From the NCBI RefSeq assembly GCF_002797595.1, contig NZ_PGFE01000001.1:1116001-1180000 (forward strand): 64,000 bases of DNA, written 5' to 3'. This DNA is from Sediminihabitans luteus. GTDB lineage: Bacteria > Actinomycetota > Actinomycetes > Actinomycetales > Cellulomonadaceae. Each line of letters begins with the position of its first letter. Position 1 is the stretch's first letter. Made by a program: the position numbers and the translations under genes. Positions 33,570-42,445 of the stretch are shown here, piece after piece. A model generated the notes under the pieces. The model was not told the origin of the DNA, did no database searches, and was given only the letters and a program-made list of their open reading frames with translations.

Positions 33570-34430
33570 TTACACGGACGAAACAGTCCCGCGCTCGCGG
33601 GCGCGCCCCGAGACGACGACGACCGCGACGATCGCGAGCACGAGGTAGAGGACGTTGAACGCGCCGGCGGCCGAGTCGAGGGCCTCGGCGCCCGCGTTCG
33701 CGCCGTGGGTGTCGATGCCGCCGGTCGCGAGGATCGTCGTCGGGTCGGTCGCGGCGTGCAGCAGGATCGCGGGCACGATGCTGCCCGTGACGCGCATCGA
33801 CAGGTACATCGTGACGCCGAACCCGAACGCGTAGACCACGGTCACCCCGACCGTGGCGATCTCCATGCCGGACGTGACGTTGATGCTGTGCAGCAGCGCG
33901 AACACGAGCGAGGACAGCACCATGACCGCCTTCTCGCCGTACCCGGCGCGACGCAGCAGGGCGACGGCGACGCCGCGGCTCAGCACCTCCTCGGCGAACC
34001 CGATGCACAGGCCGAGCAGGAGCACGGTCAGCACGACCGACACGTCGTACGACGACCAGCTCGTGGCGGCGACGTGGAGCACGACCGGGACGAGCACGAG
34101 GACGGGGGCGATCCACATCCACCGGCGACCCTGCACCGGCTGCGGGCCGAACACCTCGCGCCAGAGGCCTGTGGTCCGCACCAGGACGGCCAGGAGCACG
34201 CCCATCACGAGGATCGGCAGCAGGAGGCCGAAGAACACCGTGCCGGCCGAGTCGAGCACGGTGTCGATGCTGTCCGGACCGCGCCCCGTGAGCGCCACGA
34301 GCCGGGACACCCCGGTGTACACGGCGACGTACACGACCGCGACGCCGAACGCGCGCCACCACCCGCCCCGCTCCCAGAACCGCTGCCACGCCGACGAGTG
34401 CTGCTCGACCGGGCCGGGATGCTCTGCCAT
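33570..34430 (-). CDS. CPBP-family intramembrane metalloprotease
   Basis: A 286-residue membrane protein of the CPBP (Abi/CAAX protease) family with about eight helices. Catalytic motifs are EEVLSRG (Glu-Glu-x3-Arg), FALLHSINV (Phe-x3-His) and ILLHAATD (His). In bacteria such proteins may process prenylated or signal peptides, or give bacteriocin self-immunity; no such genes lie next to it. ATG at 34430 is the best start; longer frames run antisense across the next gene. No operon partner. Confidence 0.87.
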   Translation of the reverse strand: MAEHPGPVEQHSSAWQRFWERGGWWRAFGVAVVYVAVYTGVSRLVALTGRGPDSIDTVLDSAGTVFFGLLLPILVMGVLLAVLVRTTGLWREVFGPQPVQGRRWMWIAPVLVLVPVVLHVAATSWSSYDVSVVLTVLLLGLCIGFAEEVLSRGVAVALLRRAGYGEKAVMVLSSLVFALLHSINVTSGMEIATVGVTVVYAFGFGVTMYLSMRVTGSIVPAILLHAATDPTTILATGGIDTHGANAGAEALDSAAGAFNVLYLVLAIVAVVVVSGRARERGTVSSV

Positions 34431-34526
34431 GGTGCCGCCCCTCGCTCCTGGGGTGGCCCCGCGGCCACGTCGGGCCCGGTCCCGATCTGGCGAGCGTAGG
34501 GTCGCGCCCCGTCGGTGGCGACCGGA

Positions 34527-34556
34527 GGGTCCGGGGCCGTCGTCGGCCCCGGACCC
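34527..34556 (-). terminator. 13-base GC hairpin at the end of the CobW gene
   Basis: Arms 34527-34539 and 34544-34556 are perfectly complementary around a TCGT tetraloop. It starts 6 bases beyond the CobW stop (minus strand), so it is likely the terminator of the amidohydrolase-CobW operon. Confidence 0.7.
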
Positions 34557-34561
34557 ACGCG

Positions 34562-35542
34562 TCAGGCCACGGGCAGCGGGGCCCCGAGCGTCCTCGACAC
34601 GGTGTCTGACGGCGCCGTGCCTGATGACGCCGTGCCCGTGAGCGCCGTCGCGCGCAGGCCCGAGGCCGTCGAGGCGAGCACGGCCCGCGCGTCGGGGCCT
34701 GCGGCCACGAGCACGAGGCCGGGGACGTCGTCCGCGGCCCACGGGCCCGCGTGCGTGACCTCGACGCGACCGCCCGCGAGCTGCACGAGCGTGCGCACGC
34801 CCGGCGAGCGGGCGTCGCGCACGAACCCCTTGGCCCGCACGAGGGTCGCGGGCGTGCGCCCGAGCCGGGCGACGAGCCGCGGCACGTCGACCAGCCCCTG
34901 CAGGGCGACCGACTCGGACCGGTGCGGGTCGATGCCCACGGGGGCGGGGGCGAGGTCCTGCGCGACGTCGTCGAGCAGGACCGCCGCCGGGACGTCTCCC
35001 CCGCGCGAACGCACCACGCGTGCGCCGGGCGCGAGCGCGAGGCACGCGGCCTCCGCGGCCGCGACCGTCTCGGCCGCGGCGAGGTCGGTGCGCGTGAGCA
35101 CGAGCACGTCGGCGCGGGCGAGCTGGCGCTCGACGAGGTCGCCCACGTACGGGTCGCGCCGCCAGCGCGTGATGCGCGTGACGTCGACGCACACGATCGT
35201 CGGGCCCGGCGCGAGGCCCGGGAACCGGCCCCAGGTCGCGAGGCCCGCCGGGTCGGCGACCCCGGACGCCTCGACCACGACGTGGTCGAGGTCGTCCCGG
35301 CGCGCCAGCCGCGTCATGACGTCGGCCACCTCGCCGCGCAACGTGCAGCACACGCAGCCGTCGCTCAGCTCCAGGGTGTCGGCGGTCGCCGAGCGCACGA
35401 GGCGGCGGTCGACGTTGACGGTCCCGAAGTCGTTCACGACGACCGCGATCCGGCGGCCCCCGGCGGTGTCGAGCAGGCCGTTGAGCAGAGTCGTCTTGCC
35501 CGCGCCGAGGTAACCCCCGAGCACGGACAGCCGGGCGGTCAC
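34562..35542 (-). CDS. CobW/COG0523 GTPase (metal chaperone-like)
   Basis: G3E-family GTPase of 326 residues. The Walker A motif GYLGAGKTTLLNGLL is at residues 9-23, VVNDFGTVNVD follows, and the metal-binding CxCC is in DGCVCCTLRGEV. The switch region VVVEASGVADP and the NKxD-like TRTD are also visible. COG0523 proteins deliver zinc or other metals to enzymes. GTG at 35542 overlaps the stop of the amidohydrolase gene by 4 bases, so the metal chaperone and the metal-dependent hydrolase are co-translated. The end carries a repeated TGTA/TAPSDT low-complexity stretch. Confidence 0.88.
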   Translation of the reverse strand: MTARLSVLGGYLGAGKTTLLNGLLDTAGGRRIAVVVNDFGTVNVDRRLVRSATADTLELSDGCVCCTLRGEVADVMTRLARRDDLDHVVVEASGVADPAGLATWGRFPGLAPGPTIVCVDVTRITRWRRDPYVGDLVERQLARADVLVLTRTDLAAAETVAAAEAACLALAPGARVVRSRGGDVPAAVLLDDVAQDLAPAPVGIDPHRSESVALQGLVDVPRLVARLGRTPATLVRAKGFVRDARSPGVRTLVQLAGGRVEVTHAGPWAADDVPGLVLVAAGPDARAVLASTASGLRATALTGTASSGTAPSDTVSRTLGAPLPVA

Positions 35543-37287
35543 CGGGCCCCCGCGAGCGCCGGGGCGGGCGCCGACGACGCGGTCACCGTCGCGTGCACCG
35601 TGGACGCGTGGTGCCGGCCGCCCACGACCGTCCCGAGCACCGCGATCCTCCCGATCCGGTCGGGCTCGACCGCCATCGGGTCGTCGGCGAGCACCGCGAG
35701 GTCGGCGTACTTGCCGGGTTCGATCGACCCGACCTCGTGGTCGAGCTTGAGCATGTACGCGCCCCCCAGCGTGACCGCGTGCAACGCCTCGCCCACGGTG
35801 ATGCGCTCGTGCTCGCCCATGACCCGGCCGGACGGCGTCTGCCGGGTCACGGCGTGCTGCACCGTCTCGAGCGGGGCGAGGGGCGTGACCGGGGTGTCGC
35901 AGTGCAGCGAGATCGGCACGCCCGTGTCGAGCGCGGTGCGGGCCGCGTTCATGCGGGCCGCGCGGTCGGGGCCCACGGTCACGTCCATGTGCTGGTCGCC
36001 CCACGCCCAGACGTGGTTGGCGAAGATGTTCGCGCACATGCCGAGCGCGGCCATGCGCCGGTACTGCGCGGGCGTCGTCATCTGCGAGTGCGTCACGGTG
36101 TGCCGGTGGTCGGGGCGCGGGTGCGCGGTGAGCACGCGCTCGAGCGTCTCGACGAACAGCTGCGTGGCCTGGTCGCCGTTGCAGTGCACGTGCACGAGCA
36201 GCCCGGCGACGTGGAACGCGGTGAGCGCCTCCTCGAACTCGTGCGGCGCCATCGCCCAGATCCCGTTGGGCCGCCCGCCCAGGTAGCCGGGCTCCATGAG
36301 CCGCGCGGTGAAGCCCTGGATCGAGCCGTCGAGCATGAGCTTGACGTGCCCGAGCTGCAGCCGGTCGGTCGAGAGCTCGCGGGCCGCCGCGATCCGGGCG
36401 GCGGCCTCGCGTGGCGGCCCGCTGAGCGCCCCGGCCGAGCCGAAGTGGAACACCGACAGGCGCGCGGGGAACGTCTCGTCGACGGTCTCCAGGTACGTCG
36501 CGGGGCCGGCGGGGCCCGCGACCTCGACCGAGCCGAGGTCGGTGAGCGTCGTCGCGCCGTGGTTGACGGCGTCCTGCGCGAACGCCCGCAGCGCCGCGGG
36601 GGTCGTGACCATGGGGTTGCCCGCCCCGACGTGCGCCATGACGAGCCCCATCGCGGCGAACTCCTGGAGCTCGCCGGTCGGGTCGCCCGCGGCGTCCTTG
36701 ACGACGCCCTCGACGTCGGTGCCGCGGTCGACGCCCGCGAGCCGCAGCATCGTGGAGTTCACGGCCACGATGTGCCCGCTCGCGTGCTGCACGTGCACCG
36801 GGCGGGTCGTCGAGACGCGGTCGAGCTCGCGCGCCGCGAGCTCCTCGCCCGGGAAGTAGATCGGGTCGAGACCCCAGGCGAGCAGGGGCGCGTCCGGGTC
36901 GTCCAGCTCGGCCTCGGCCGCGCGCAGGCGGTCGACGACGGCCGCGACGTCCTCGCAGCCGGGCCACACGCGCCCGTCCGGCGAGGTGCGCTCGAACCGC
37001 CCGACGTAGACCTTGTCCCAGGAGGACCCGCTCATCGCATGGCTGTGGGCCTCGACGAAGCCGGGGAGCAGGACGGCGTCCGCGTACCGGTCGTCGACCG
37101 TGACCGGGCCGTAGGCGCGGAGCTCGTCGAGCGTGCCGACCGCGACGACGCGGTCGCCGCGCACCGCGACGGCCTCGGCGACCGGGCGTGCAGGGTCCAT
37201 GGTGCGCACCAGGCGCGCCGGGTAGACGACGATCTCGTCGGGTGCGGGCGCGGGTGCTGCTGCGGGGGTGGGGGTGCTGGTCGACAT
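35539..37287 (-). CDS. YtcJ-type amidohydrolase (Amidohydro_3 family)
   Basis: Metal-dependent hydrolase of 582 residues with the amidohydrolase beta/alpha barrel. Features are LLPGFVEAHSHAM (first metal His pair) at about 73-86, VHVHCNGDQATQLFVETLE, HRHTVTHSQMTTP (later metal His), and the terminal GSIEPGKYADLAVLADDP strand typical of the composite domain. Substrates in this family are amides of small aromatic or amino compounds; none can be read here. ATG at 37287 is preceded by GAGAGGACC. The CobW-type GTPase overlaps its stop. The start is Ala/Pro-rich. Confidence 0.85.
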   Translation of the reverse strand: MSTSTPTPAAAPAPAPDEIVVYPARLVRTMDPARPVAEAVAVRGDRVVAVGTLDELRAYGPVTVDDRYADAVLLPGFVEAHSHAMSGSSWDKVYVGRFERTSPDGRVWPGCEDVAAVVDRLRAAEAELDDPDAPLLAWGLDPIYFPGEELAARELDRVSTTRPVHVQHASGHIVAVNSTMLRLAGVDRGTDVEGVVKDAAGDPTGELQEFAAMGLVMAHVGAGNPMVTTPAALRAFAQDAVNHGATTLTDLGSVEVAGPAGPATYLETVDETFPARLSVFHFGSAGALSGPPREAAARIAAARELSTDRLQLGHVKLMLDGSIQGFTARLMEPGYLGGRPNGIWAMAPHEFEEALTAFHVAGLLVHVHCNGDQATQLFVETLERVLTAHPRPDHRHTVTHSQMTTPAQYRRMAALGMCANIFANHVWAWGDQHMDVTVGPDRAARMNAARTALDTGVPISLHCDTPVTPLAPLETVQHAVTRQTPSGRVMGEHERITVGEALHAVTLGGAYMLKLDHEVGSIEPGKYADLAVLADDPMAVEPDRIGRIAVLGTVVGGRHHASTVHATVTASSAPAPALAGAR

Positions 37288-37482
37288 GGTGGTCCTCTCT
37301 GCGGGTACCCCGACCCTCCCGCGAGCGCCGGGCCCGGCACAGGCCCAGACCGGGACCAGGACGGGCGCACCAGACGTAACGCGTGCGAGACGTGCGAAAC
37401 ACGGTGGTCATGCCACCGGGACCTCGCCGACGACAAGTCGCTGAGCGACCAGGCGAACGTCGAGGAAGTCGGCGAGGCGGCG
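37288..37482. other. upstream region of the amidohydrolase operon, no gene seen
   Basis: Apart from a run of CCCG/CCGG-rich sequence and a GACCGGGACCAGG segment, nothing stands out. Both strands lack a frame with a start and ribosome site up to 37483. Confidence 0.5.
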
Positions 37483-37665
37483 ATGCGCATGCTGATCGAC
37501 AGCCCGCTCGCGGAGGAGAGCGAGTCCGCGTTGCTGAAGGCGTTCGTCCGGGACGACACCGACTCGTTGCCGCCCTTGGATCGCCTGCCCGTCGTCCTCG
37601 ACACCCCGACGGACGGCGACGATACTGAGCACAGCACGACGTCCGCCCGCCAGGAGCCCCGATGA
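37483..37665 (+). CDS. possible small acidic protein
   Basis: A 60-residue frame (from ATG 37483; MRMLIDSPLAEESESALLK) whose composition is normal and acidic, with no hydrophobic segment. A weak GAGG lies 5 bases upstream, and its stop overlaps the next start (ATGA). The open frame goes on upstream without any ATG/GTG/TTG. Codon use is slightly less GC-rich than that of its neighbours. It may be real because of the overlap; I do not recognise it. Confidence 0.35.
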   Translation: MRMLIDSPLAEESESALLKAFVRDDTDSLPPLDRLPVVLDTPTDGDDTEHSTTSARQEPR

Positions 37666-37871
37666 CCGAACGCAGGCTGTACAAGATCACCCCGTCCCAG
37701 GTGCACGCTGCTCAGACCCGGGTGATCGCCGACTCCAAGCTCGGGATCCAGACGCGCGACGCACGGGTCCTGCTCGCGGCCAAGGGCGTCGCGGGAGAGA
37801 AGGTCCAGGTGCAGCTGGACGGCGTCGAGTACCTCGTCGACGCCTCCCGCCCGGCCGCGGCCGAGGGGTGA
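37662..37871 (+). CDS. small basic/hydrophilic protein of unknown function
   Basis: A 69-residue protein with AGGAG 5 bases before ATG 37662. It begins MTERRLYKITPSQVHAAQTR and is mostly soluble; a repeat of amphipathic strands (VQVQLDGVEYLVDASR) suggests a small beta-rich fold. The start overlaps the preceding small frame. I do not recognise the family. The K+ channel gene begins 80 bases later. Confidence 0.6.
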   Translation: MTERRLYKITPSQVHAAQTRVIADSKLGIQTRDARVLLAAKGVAGEKVQVQLDGVEYLVDASRPAAAEG

Positions 37872-37951
37872 GCTCCTGGGGCGTGGGTGCAGGCGAGGGT
37901 GGACCCGCGCGCCGCCGCGCGCACGCCCCCGCGAGCAGGTAGGCAGGAGGC

Positions 37952-38749
37952 GTGCAGGCAGACGACCCGACCCCCCGCGAGCCCGAGGGCCCCACGCCGG
38001 GCGACTTCCCCGACGCCTCGGAGGCCAGGCCCCCGTTCTTCGCGCGCGGACGCCAGCCCGTCACCACATCCTCGACGCTCTTCGACGAGTCGGGCCGCTG
38101 GGTCGACAGGTTCGGCGTGCTGCTCGTGCTCACGGGCATCACGATCACCATGCTCTCGCTCGCCGACCTCGGTGCGGTCGGCGGTGTGTGGGCCACGCTG
38201 ACGGGCCTCGCGACGACCGCGTCGGTCACGCTCACGCTCGCGCTCGCCCTGCGCGCGGCGGGCCTGCGGGCCCGCTGGCGCCGGCCCGCGTACGCCGTCC
38301 TCGTCCTCGTCGCGGCGACGGCGCTCGTGCTCGTGCTGCTCGTCGACACGACCGACGAGGTGACCACCGCCCCGCCCGTGCTCTTCGCGCTCGCGGTGCT
38401 CGCCCCCGCGGTGGTCGCCCGCCGCGTGATCCACCACCGGTCGGTCACGCTCGCGACCGTGCTCGGCGCGGTCGGGGCGTACCTGCTGATCCCCGTCGCG
38501 TACTTCTACGCGTTCCTCACGGTCGAGAACCTCGGCGGCACCCCGTTCTTCGGCGAGGACCAGCCGACGTCGTCGTTCATGTACTTCTCGCTCACCACGA
38601 TCACGACCCTCGGGTACGGCGACCTGACCCCCGCGGAGCCGCTCGGCCGGCTGCTCGCGATGAGCGAGGCCGTGATCGGGCAGGTGTACCTCGTGGTGTT
38701 CGTCGCGCTGATCGTGAGCCTCGCCGCGGCGCGGGTCCAGCGCCGCTGA
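37952..38749 (+). CDS. two-pore-type potassium channel family protein
   Basis: A 265-residue membrane protein with about six hydrophobic segments and a single pore loop near the end: MYFSLTTITTLGYGDLTPAEPLG, with the K+ filter TLGYGD. The last helix follows directly (MSEAVIGQVYLVVFVALIVSLAAA), as in Ion_trans_2 channels. No cytosolic RCK domain is present. GTG at 37952 has AGGAGG only 1 base upstream, which is tight; no other in-frame start exists before the first helix. The first 40 residues are a charged leader. Confidence 0.87.
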   Translation: MQADDPTPREPEGPTPGDFPDASEARPPFFARGRQPVTTSSTLFDESGRWVDRFGVLLVLTGITITMLSLADLGAVGGVWATLTGLATTASVTLTLALALRAAGLRARWRRPAYAVLVLVAATALVLVLLVDTTDEVTTAPPVLFALAVLAPAVVARRVIHHRSVTLATVLGAVGAYLLIPVAYFYAFLTVENLGGTPFFGEDQPTSSFMYFSLTTITTLGYGDLTPAEPLGRLLAMSEAVIGQVYLVVFVALIVSLAAARVQRR

Positions 38750-38819
38750 GGCCCGGACGACGCGATGGACCCGACGACGCGATGGACCTGACGACGCTGC
38801 GGCGCGAGCCCGCGGGCCG

Positions 38820-39290
38820 TCAGGCGAGCGGCAGCTTGTAGAACGTCGCCGAGTCCGCGTAGCCCAGCGCGGCGTAGAAGTCGCCCGCGCGGCGGCTCGC
38901 GAGCGACACGTACGCGGCGCGCTGCTCGGCGGCCCATGCCTCGGCGTGCGCCATGAGCCGTCGGCCGACGCCGCCGCGCCGCGAGCCCTCGTCGACGACG
39001 ACCTCCTGGACCCACACGACCGGCGCCCCCGCGAAGAACGTCGGCTGCCGGTGGGCGAGCAGGTAGCCGCGGACGTCGCCCGCCGCGGTCCGCGCGACCG
39101 CGACCAGGGACGTCGGTGCGTCGACGAGGTCGCGCAGCGTGCGCTCGAACGCACCCCGGTCGGGCGTGGCCGTGGCGGCGAGCTGCTGCACGAGCGGCCA
39201 GAGGGCGGCGGCGTCGTCGACCCGCGCCGCCGTGACCACGAGCGGGGCGACGTCGGCGATCACGGCGTCGGTGGGCGGGTGCGCGTTCAC
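38820..39290 (-). CDS. GNAT-family N-acetyltransferase
   Basis: A 156-residue acetyltransferase. The acetyl-CoA binding motif A is VVDEGSRRGGVGRRLMAHAEAWA (Arg/Gln-x-x-Gly-x-Gly/Ala). GTG at 39290 overlaps the stop of the HxlR gene by 4 bases, so it is co-translated with the regulator. Substrate unknown; general resistance-type acetyltransferases (PhnO/MarR-linked) look alike. Confidence 0.85.
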   Translation of the reverse strand: MNAHPPTDAVIADVAPLVVTAARVDDAAALWPLVQQLAATATPDRGAFERTLRDLVDAPTSLVAVARTAAGDVRGYLLAHRQPTFFAGAPVVWVQEVVVDEGSRRGGVGRRLMAHAEAWAAEQRAAYVSLASRRAGDFYAALGYADSATFYKLPLA

Positions 39291-39703
39291 GCGGACGCCG
39301 GACCGGGCGCGGATCCGTCGGGCGCGACGACGTCGGGCGCGACGACGTCGAGGTGTCGGCCTCCCCACGAGGCGAGCGGCCCGAGCGCCGCCATCAGCTC
39401 GGCCCCGCGCGGGGTCGGTCGGTACAGGATCTGCACGGGCGTGCTGGGCACGACCTCGCGCTCGACGAGCCCCTGCCGTTCGAGCTCCTTGAGGCGCTGG
39501 GCGAGCAGGCGGTCCGAGATGCCGTGCACGGCGCGCCGGTACTCGACGAACCGCCGGGCCCCCGCGACGCCGGCGAACAGGATCGCACCCGACCACCGTC
39601 GTCCGACGAGCTCGAGGGTGCGCTGGAACACGGTGCAGGCCGAGCCGTCGGGGCCTTCGTCGAGCGGCGTGCGCGCGGCTGGGGCTGGTGCGAGAGAAGT
39701 CAC
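39287..39703 (-). CDS. HxlR-family transcriptional regulator
   Basis: A 138-residue winged-helix regulator. The HxlR signature CTVFQRTLELVGRRWSGAILF is at about 23-43, then FVEYRRAVHGISDRLLAQRLKELERQGLV and VQILYRPTPRGAEL. The GTG at 39703 overlaps the operator-like dyad 39700-39716. It is divergent from a DoxX-type gene, a common pairing. Cys23 is the redox-active position in many HxlR proteins. Confidence 0.88.
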   Translation of the reverse strand: MTSLAPAPAARTPLDEGPDGSACTVFQRTLELVGRRWSGAILFAGVAGARRFVEYRRAVHGISDRLLAQRLKELERQGLVEREVVPSTPVQILYRPTPRGAELMAALGPLASWGGRHLDVVAPDVVAPDGSAPGPASA

Positions 39704-39716
39704 TTACCCAGAGTGA
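39700..39716. promoter_or_regulatory. HxlR-type dyad between regulator and DoxX genes
   Basis: TCACT (39700-39704) and AGTGA (39712-39716) form a perfect dyad with a 7-base spacer across the regulator start. HxlR proteins bind short dyads of this type and usually repress the divergent gene, here the DoxX gene 99 bases away. Confidence 0.5.
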
Positions 39717-39814
39717 GCCACTAATGCCGTTTTTGGCAAGAGGCCACCGGTCGCCCCAGACTTCGGACGGCGCTCCCGCGCCCCCGCTCTCGACCCGAAC
39801 CCCCAGGAGTACCC

Positions 39815-40162
39815 GTGTTCATCGCCGCCGCCATCGTGTCCGTCGTCCTCGCCCTCGCCTGCGTCATGTCCGGCGCCGGCAAGGTCAAGCAGGTCGAGGC
39901 GCTCACGACCCAGCTCACCGGCCTCGGCGTCAAGCAGCAGCACATCCCCCTCCTCGGGGCCCTGCTCCTCGCCGGGGCCGTCGGCCTCGTCGTCGGCCTG
40001 TGGTGGGCGCCGATCGGCATCGCCGCGGCCGTGTGCCTCGCGCTCTACTTCGCGGGCGCGGTCGTCACGCACCTGCGTGCCGGCGACAAGAACGTCGCAC
40101 CCGTCGTCGTGCTCATGCTGCTCGCGGTCGCCGCGGCCGTGCTCCGGATCCTGTCCGCCTGA
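39815..40162 (+). CDS. DoxX-family membrane protein
   Basis: A 115-residue protein with four membrane helices. The DoxX start is FIAAAIVSVVLALACVMSGAGKVKQ, then LLGALLLAGAVGLVVGLWW and AVVTHLRAGDKNVAPVVVL. Divergent HxlR-DoxX pairs are frequent and are linked to electrophile or thiol stress. GTG at 39815 has CAGGAG 5 bases upstream. The convergent LtrA gene begins its stop 20 bases after. Confidence 0.87.
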   Translation: MFIAAAIVSVVLALACVMSGAGKVKQVEALTTQLTGLGVKQQHIPLLGALLLAGAVGLVVGLWWAPIGIAAAVCLALYFAGAVVTHLRAGDKNVAPVVVLMLLAVAAAVLRILSA

Positions 40163-40168
40163 CGTCGC

Positions 40169-40198
40169 GCCGGCTCGGCCGTCATGCGCCGAGCCGGC
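40169..40198. terminator. bidirectional hairpin between DoxX and LtrA genes
   Basis: GCCGGCTCGG (40169-40178) and CCGAGCCGGC (40189-40198) form a perfect 10-base stem with a 10-base loop. It overlaps the LtrA stop codon and lies 7 bases after the DoxX stop, so it can serve both. Confidence 0.65.
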
Positions 40199-41453
40199 CG
40201 AGCTCCGCGGCCACGTGCCGGTGACCCACCGTCTCGTAGCCGACCACGGTGACCCAGGGGGCTGCCGCGACGACAGCGAGCGTGACCGCCAACGGCGCCC
40301 CGCTCGCCGCGAGCACGACCGCGACCAGCAGCACCACGAGCGTCGCCGAGAGCAGCACCACGTGCAGGCCGTCGACGTGCCGCACGACGGCGCCGTAGAT
40401 GCCGAACACGAGGACCGTGTAGATCAGCACCGGCACCACGACCGCGAGCACGGCGCCCGTGCCCGAGAGCTCGGACTCCCCCTCGACCGTGTACGCCGCG
40501 ACGTGCAGTCCCGCGCCGAGCGCCGCGATCGAGCCGTAGACCAGGATGTGCCCGTACCCGAACGCGAACGACCGCCGACGTCGCACGTGCAGCACCTCGG
40601 CGAACGGCAGCGTGAAGTACACCCACCACATCCCGAAGACGAGCGCGACGCCCGCGAACCCGACCGTGGCCGCCTCCGCCGTCCACCCCTGCTCCTGCAC
40701 GACCGCCGAGATCGACGCCGTCGTGCCGAGCACGACCTCGCCGAGCGCGATGATCACGAGCAGGCCGTACCGCTCGACGATGTGGTGGGCGTGCCACGGG
40801 GTCATCGGCCCCTGGCGCTCGGCGACCACCGGCACGAGCATCTCCGCGGCCACGGCGCACAGCGCGAACACCAGTCCCGTGACGAACGACAGGTCGACGA
40901 ACGCGGAGACGACCCACGCGACCTGCACGACCGAGATGAGCAGCGCGTACGTGCGGCACGCCCGGCGGTGCACCGGGTCCTCGGCCGCCGCGCGCAGCCA
41001 CAGCACGACCATCGCGAGGCGCATGACGACGTACCCGACGATCACGACCGTGTTGTCGGGGCTCTCGCGGTTCGCGATCGACTCGAAGAACTGCGGCATC
41101 CCGAGCGCGGCGAGCAGCACGCCGAACATCTGCACCATGGTCAGGAGCCGGACCACCCAGTCGTCCGTGTCGTACGCCGAGGCGAACCAGGAGTAGTTGA
41201 CCCACGGCCACACCGTCGCGAAGATCGCGACCGCGAAACCGAGGACCGCACCGCCGACCAACCCCTCGGCCAGCAGGTGGGCGAGCTCGTCACTCGCCGC
41301 GCTGAACGCGACCACGAGGGTGAGGTCGAACAGCAGCTCGAGCGGCGTCGCGGCCCGGTGCGGCTCGTGCGGATCCCGGCCGCGCATGGGCACGCGCCGG
41401 TGCGCGCGCGCCGTCGCCACGGTGGGCGCGTCCTGCGAGGGTGCCTCGTCCAT
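40182..41453 (-). CDS. ltrA: low-temperature-requirement A (LtrA) family membrane protein
   Basis: A 423-residue protein with about 12 membrane helices. The LtrA signature [34 protein letters not shown] is near residues 25-60, and the second conserved stretch is [21 protein letters not shown] (about 220). The role of LtrA is not established. ATG at 41453 is used; GTG at 41486 and ATG at 41387 are also possible, since the conserved part begins close to the latter. It is convergent with DoxX and divergent from the SDR gene. Confidence 0.88.
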   Translation of the reverse strand: MDEAPSQDAPTVATARAHRRVPMRGRDPHEPHRAATPLELLFDLTLVVAFSAASDELAHLLAEGLVGGAVLGFAVAIFATVWPWVNYSWFASAYDTDDWVVRLLTMVQMFGVLLAALGMPQFFESIANRESPDNTVVIVGYVVMRLAMVVLWLRAAAEDPVHRRACRTYALLISVVQVAWVVSAFVDLSFVTGLVFALCAVAAEMLVPVVAERQGPMTPWHAHHIVERYGLLVIIALGEVVLGTTASISAVVQEQGWTAEAATVGFAGVALVFGMWWVYFTLPFAEVLHVRRRRSFAFGYGHILVYGSIAALGAGLHVAAYTVEGESELSGTGAVLAVVVPVLIYTVLVFGIYGAVVRHVDGLHVVLLSATLVVLLVAVVLAASGAPLAVTLAVVAAAPWVTVVGYETVGHRHVAAELGRLGA

Positions 41454-41524
41454 GCTCCGATGGTCACCCGATCCGTCGTCCGGCACCCGTCGGGGCCGAC
41501 GGACGGACCACCCCAGGAGGCCCC

Positions 41525-42445
41525 GTGCTGCACGTCCCCGACCAGACCGGCCGCACCGTCGTCGTGACCGGCGCCAACAGCGGGACGGGGCGCGTCGCGG
41601 CCGAGCGGCTCGCCGCCGCGGGCGCGCACGTCGTGCTCGCGGTGCGCACCCGGGCCAAGGGCGAGGCAGCGCTCCAGGAGATCGTCACCGCGCACGAGCG
41701 CGCGAGCGCCGAGGTGCGCGTGCTCGACCTCGCCGACCTCGCCTCGGTCGCGGCGTTCGCCGAGGGCCTGGCCCGCGACCTGCCGCACCTCGACCTGCTC
41801 GTCAACAACGCGGGCGTCATGACGCCGCCCGAGCGGTTCGAGACCGTCGACGGGTTCGAGCTGCAGACCGGCTCGAACTTCCTCGGCCCGTTCGCCCTGA
41901 CCAACCGCCTGCTGCCGCTGCTGCTCGCGGCGCCCGCACCGCGCGTGACGACCATGTCGAGCGGCATGGCGACCGTGGGACGGATCCGGTTCGACGACCT
42001 CCAGTCGACCCGCCGGTACTCCCCCACGCGCGCGTACGCGCAGTCCAAGCTCGCCGACCTCCTGCTCGCCCGGCACCTCGCGCACGTGTCCGACCAGCGC
42101 GGCTGGGACCTCCTGAGCGACGCCGCGCACCCCGGGTTCGCGCGCACCAACCTGCAGTCGGCGGGCGCGAGCCTCGGCCGTGACGCGCCCGCCCGCGGAC
42201 TGCTCTCGACCGGGCTGTTCGGCCTCGTGCCCTCGCAGGACGCCGCCGCCGGGGCCGAGCCGCTCCTGCTCGCCGCGACCAGCCCCGACGCCGTCAACGG
42301 CGGGTACTACGGCCCGACGGGCCGCTTCTCGATGGTCGGCCCGCCGGGCGTCGCCCGGCTCACGCGTCGCATGCGGGACGACGACGTCGCGGCCCGGCTC
42401 TGGGTCGTGGCGCAGGACCTCACCGGGACGTCGCTGCCGGCATGA
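41525..42445 (+). CDS. short-chain dehydrogenase (WWOX/retinol dehydrogenase-like)
   Basis: An SDR of 306 residues with the cofactor motif [16 protein letters not shown] at about 15-30, NNAGVM near 95 and Tyr-x3-Lys in YAQSKLADL. The size and the C-terminal [18 protein letters not shown] mark the subgroup related to retinol dehydrogenases. GTG at 41525 has AGGAGG 4 bases upstream. The last 26 bases overlap the convergent GNAT gene. Substrate unknown. Confidence 0.87.
   Translation: MLHVPDQTGRTVVVTGANSGTGRVAAERLAAAGAHVVLAVRTRAKGEAALQEIVTAHERASAEVRVLDLADLASVAAFAEGLARDLPHLDLLVNNAGVMTPPERFETVDGFELQTGSNFLGPFALTNRLLPLLLAAPAPRVTTMSSGMATVGRIRFDDLQSTRRYSPTRAYAQSKLADLLLARHLAHVSDQRGWDLLSDAAHPGFARTNLQSAGASLGRDAPARGLLSTGLFGLVPSQDAAAGAEPLLLAATSPDAVNGGYYGPTGRFSMVGPPGVARLTRRMRDDDVAARLWVVAQDLTGTSLPA

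Noticed and set aside
34562-37690. One minus-strand frame of 1042 residues over CobW and beyond
   Set aside because: Only the last 326 residues are the CobW GTPase; the rest is in a different frame from the amidohydrolase gene that covers it.
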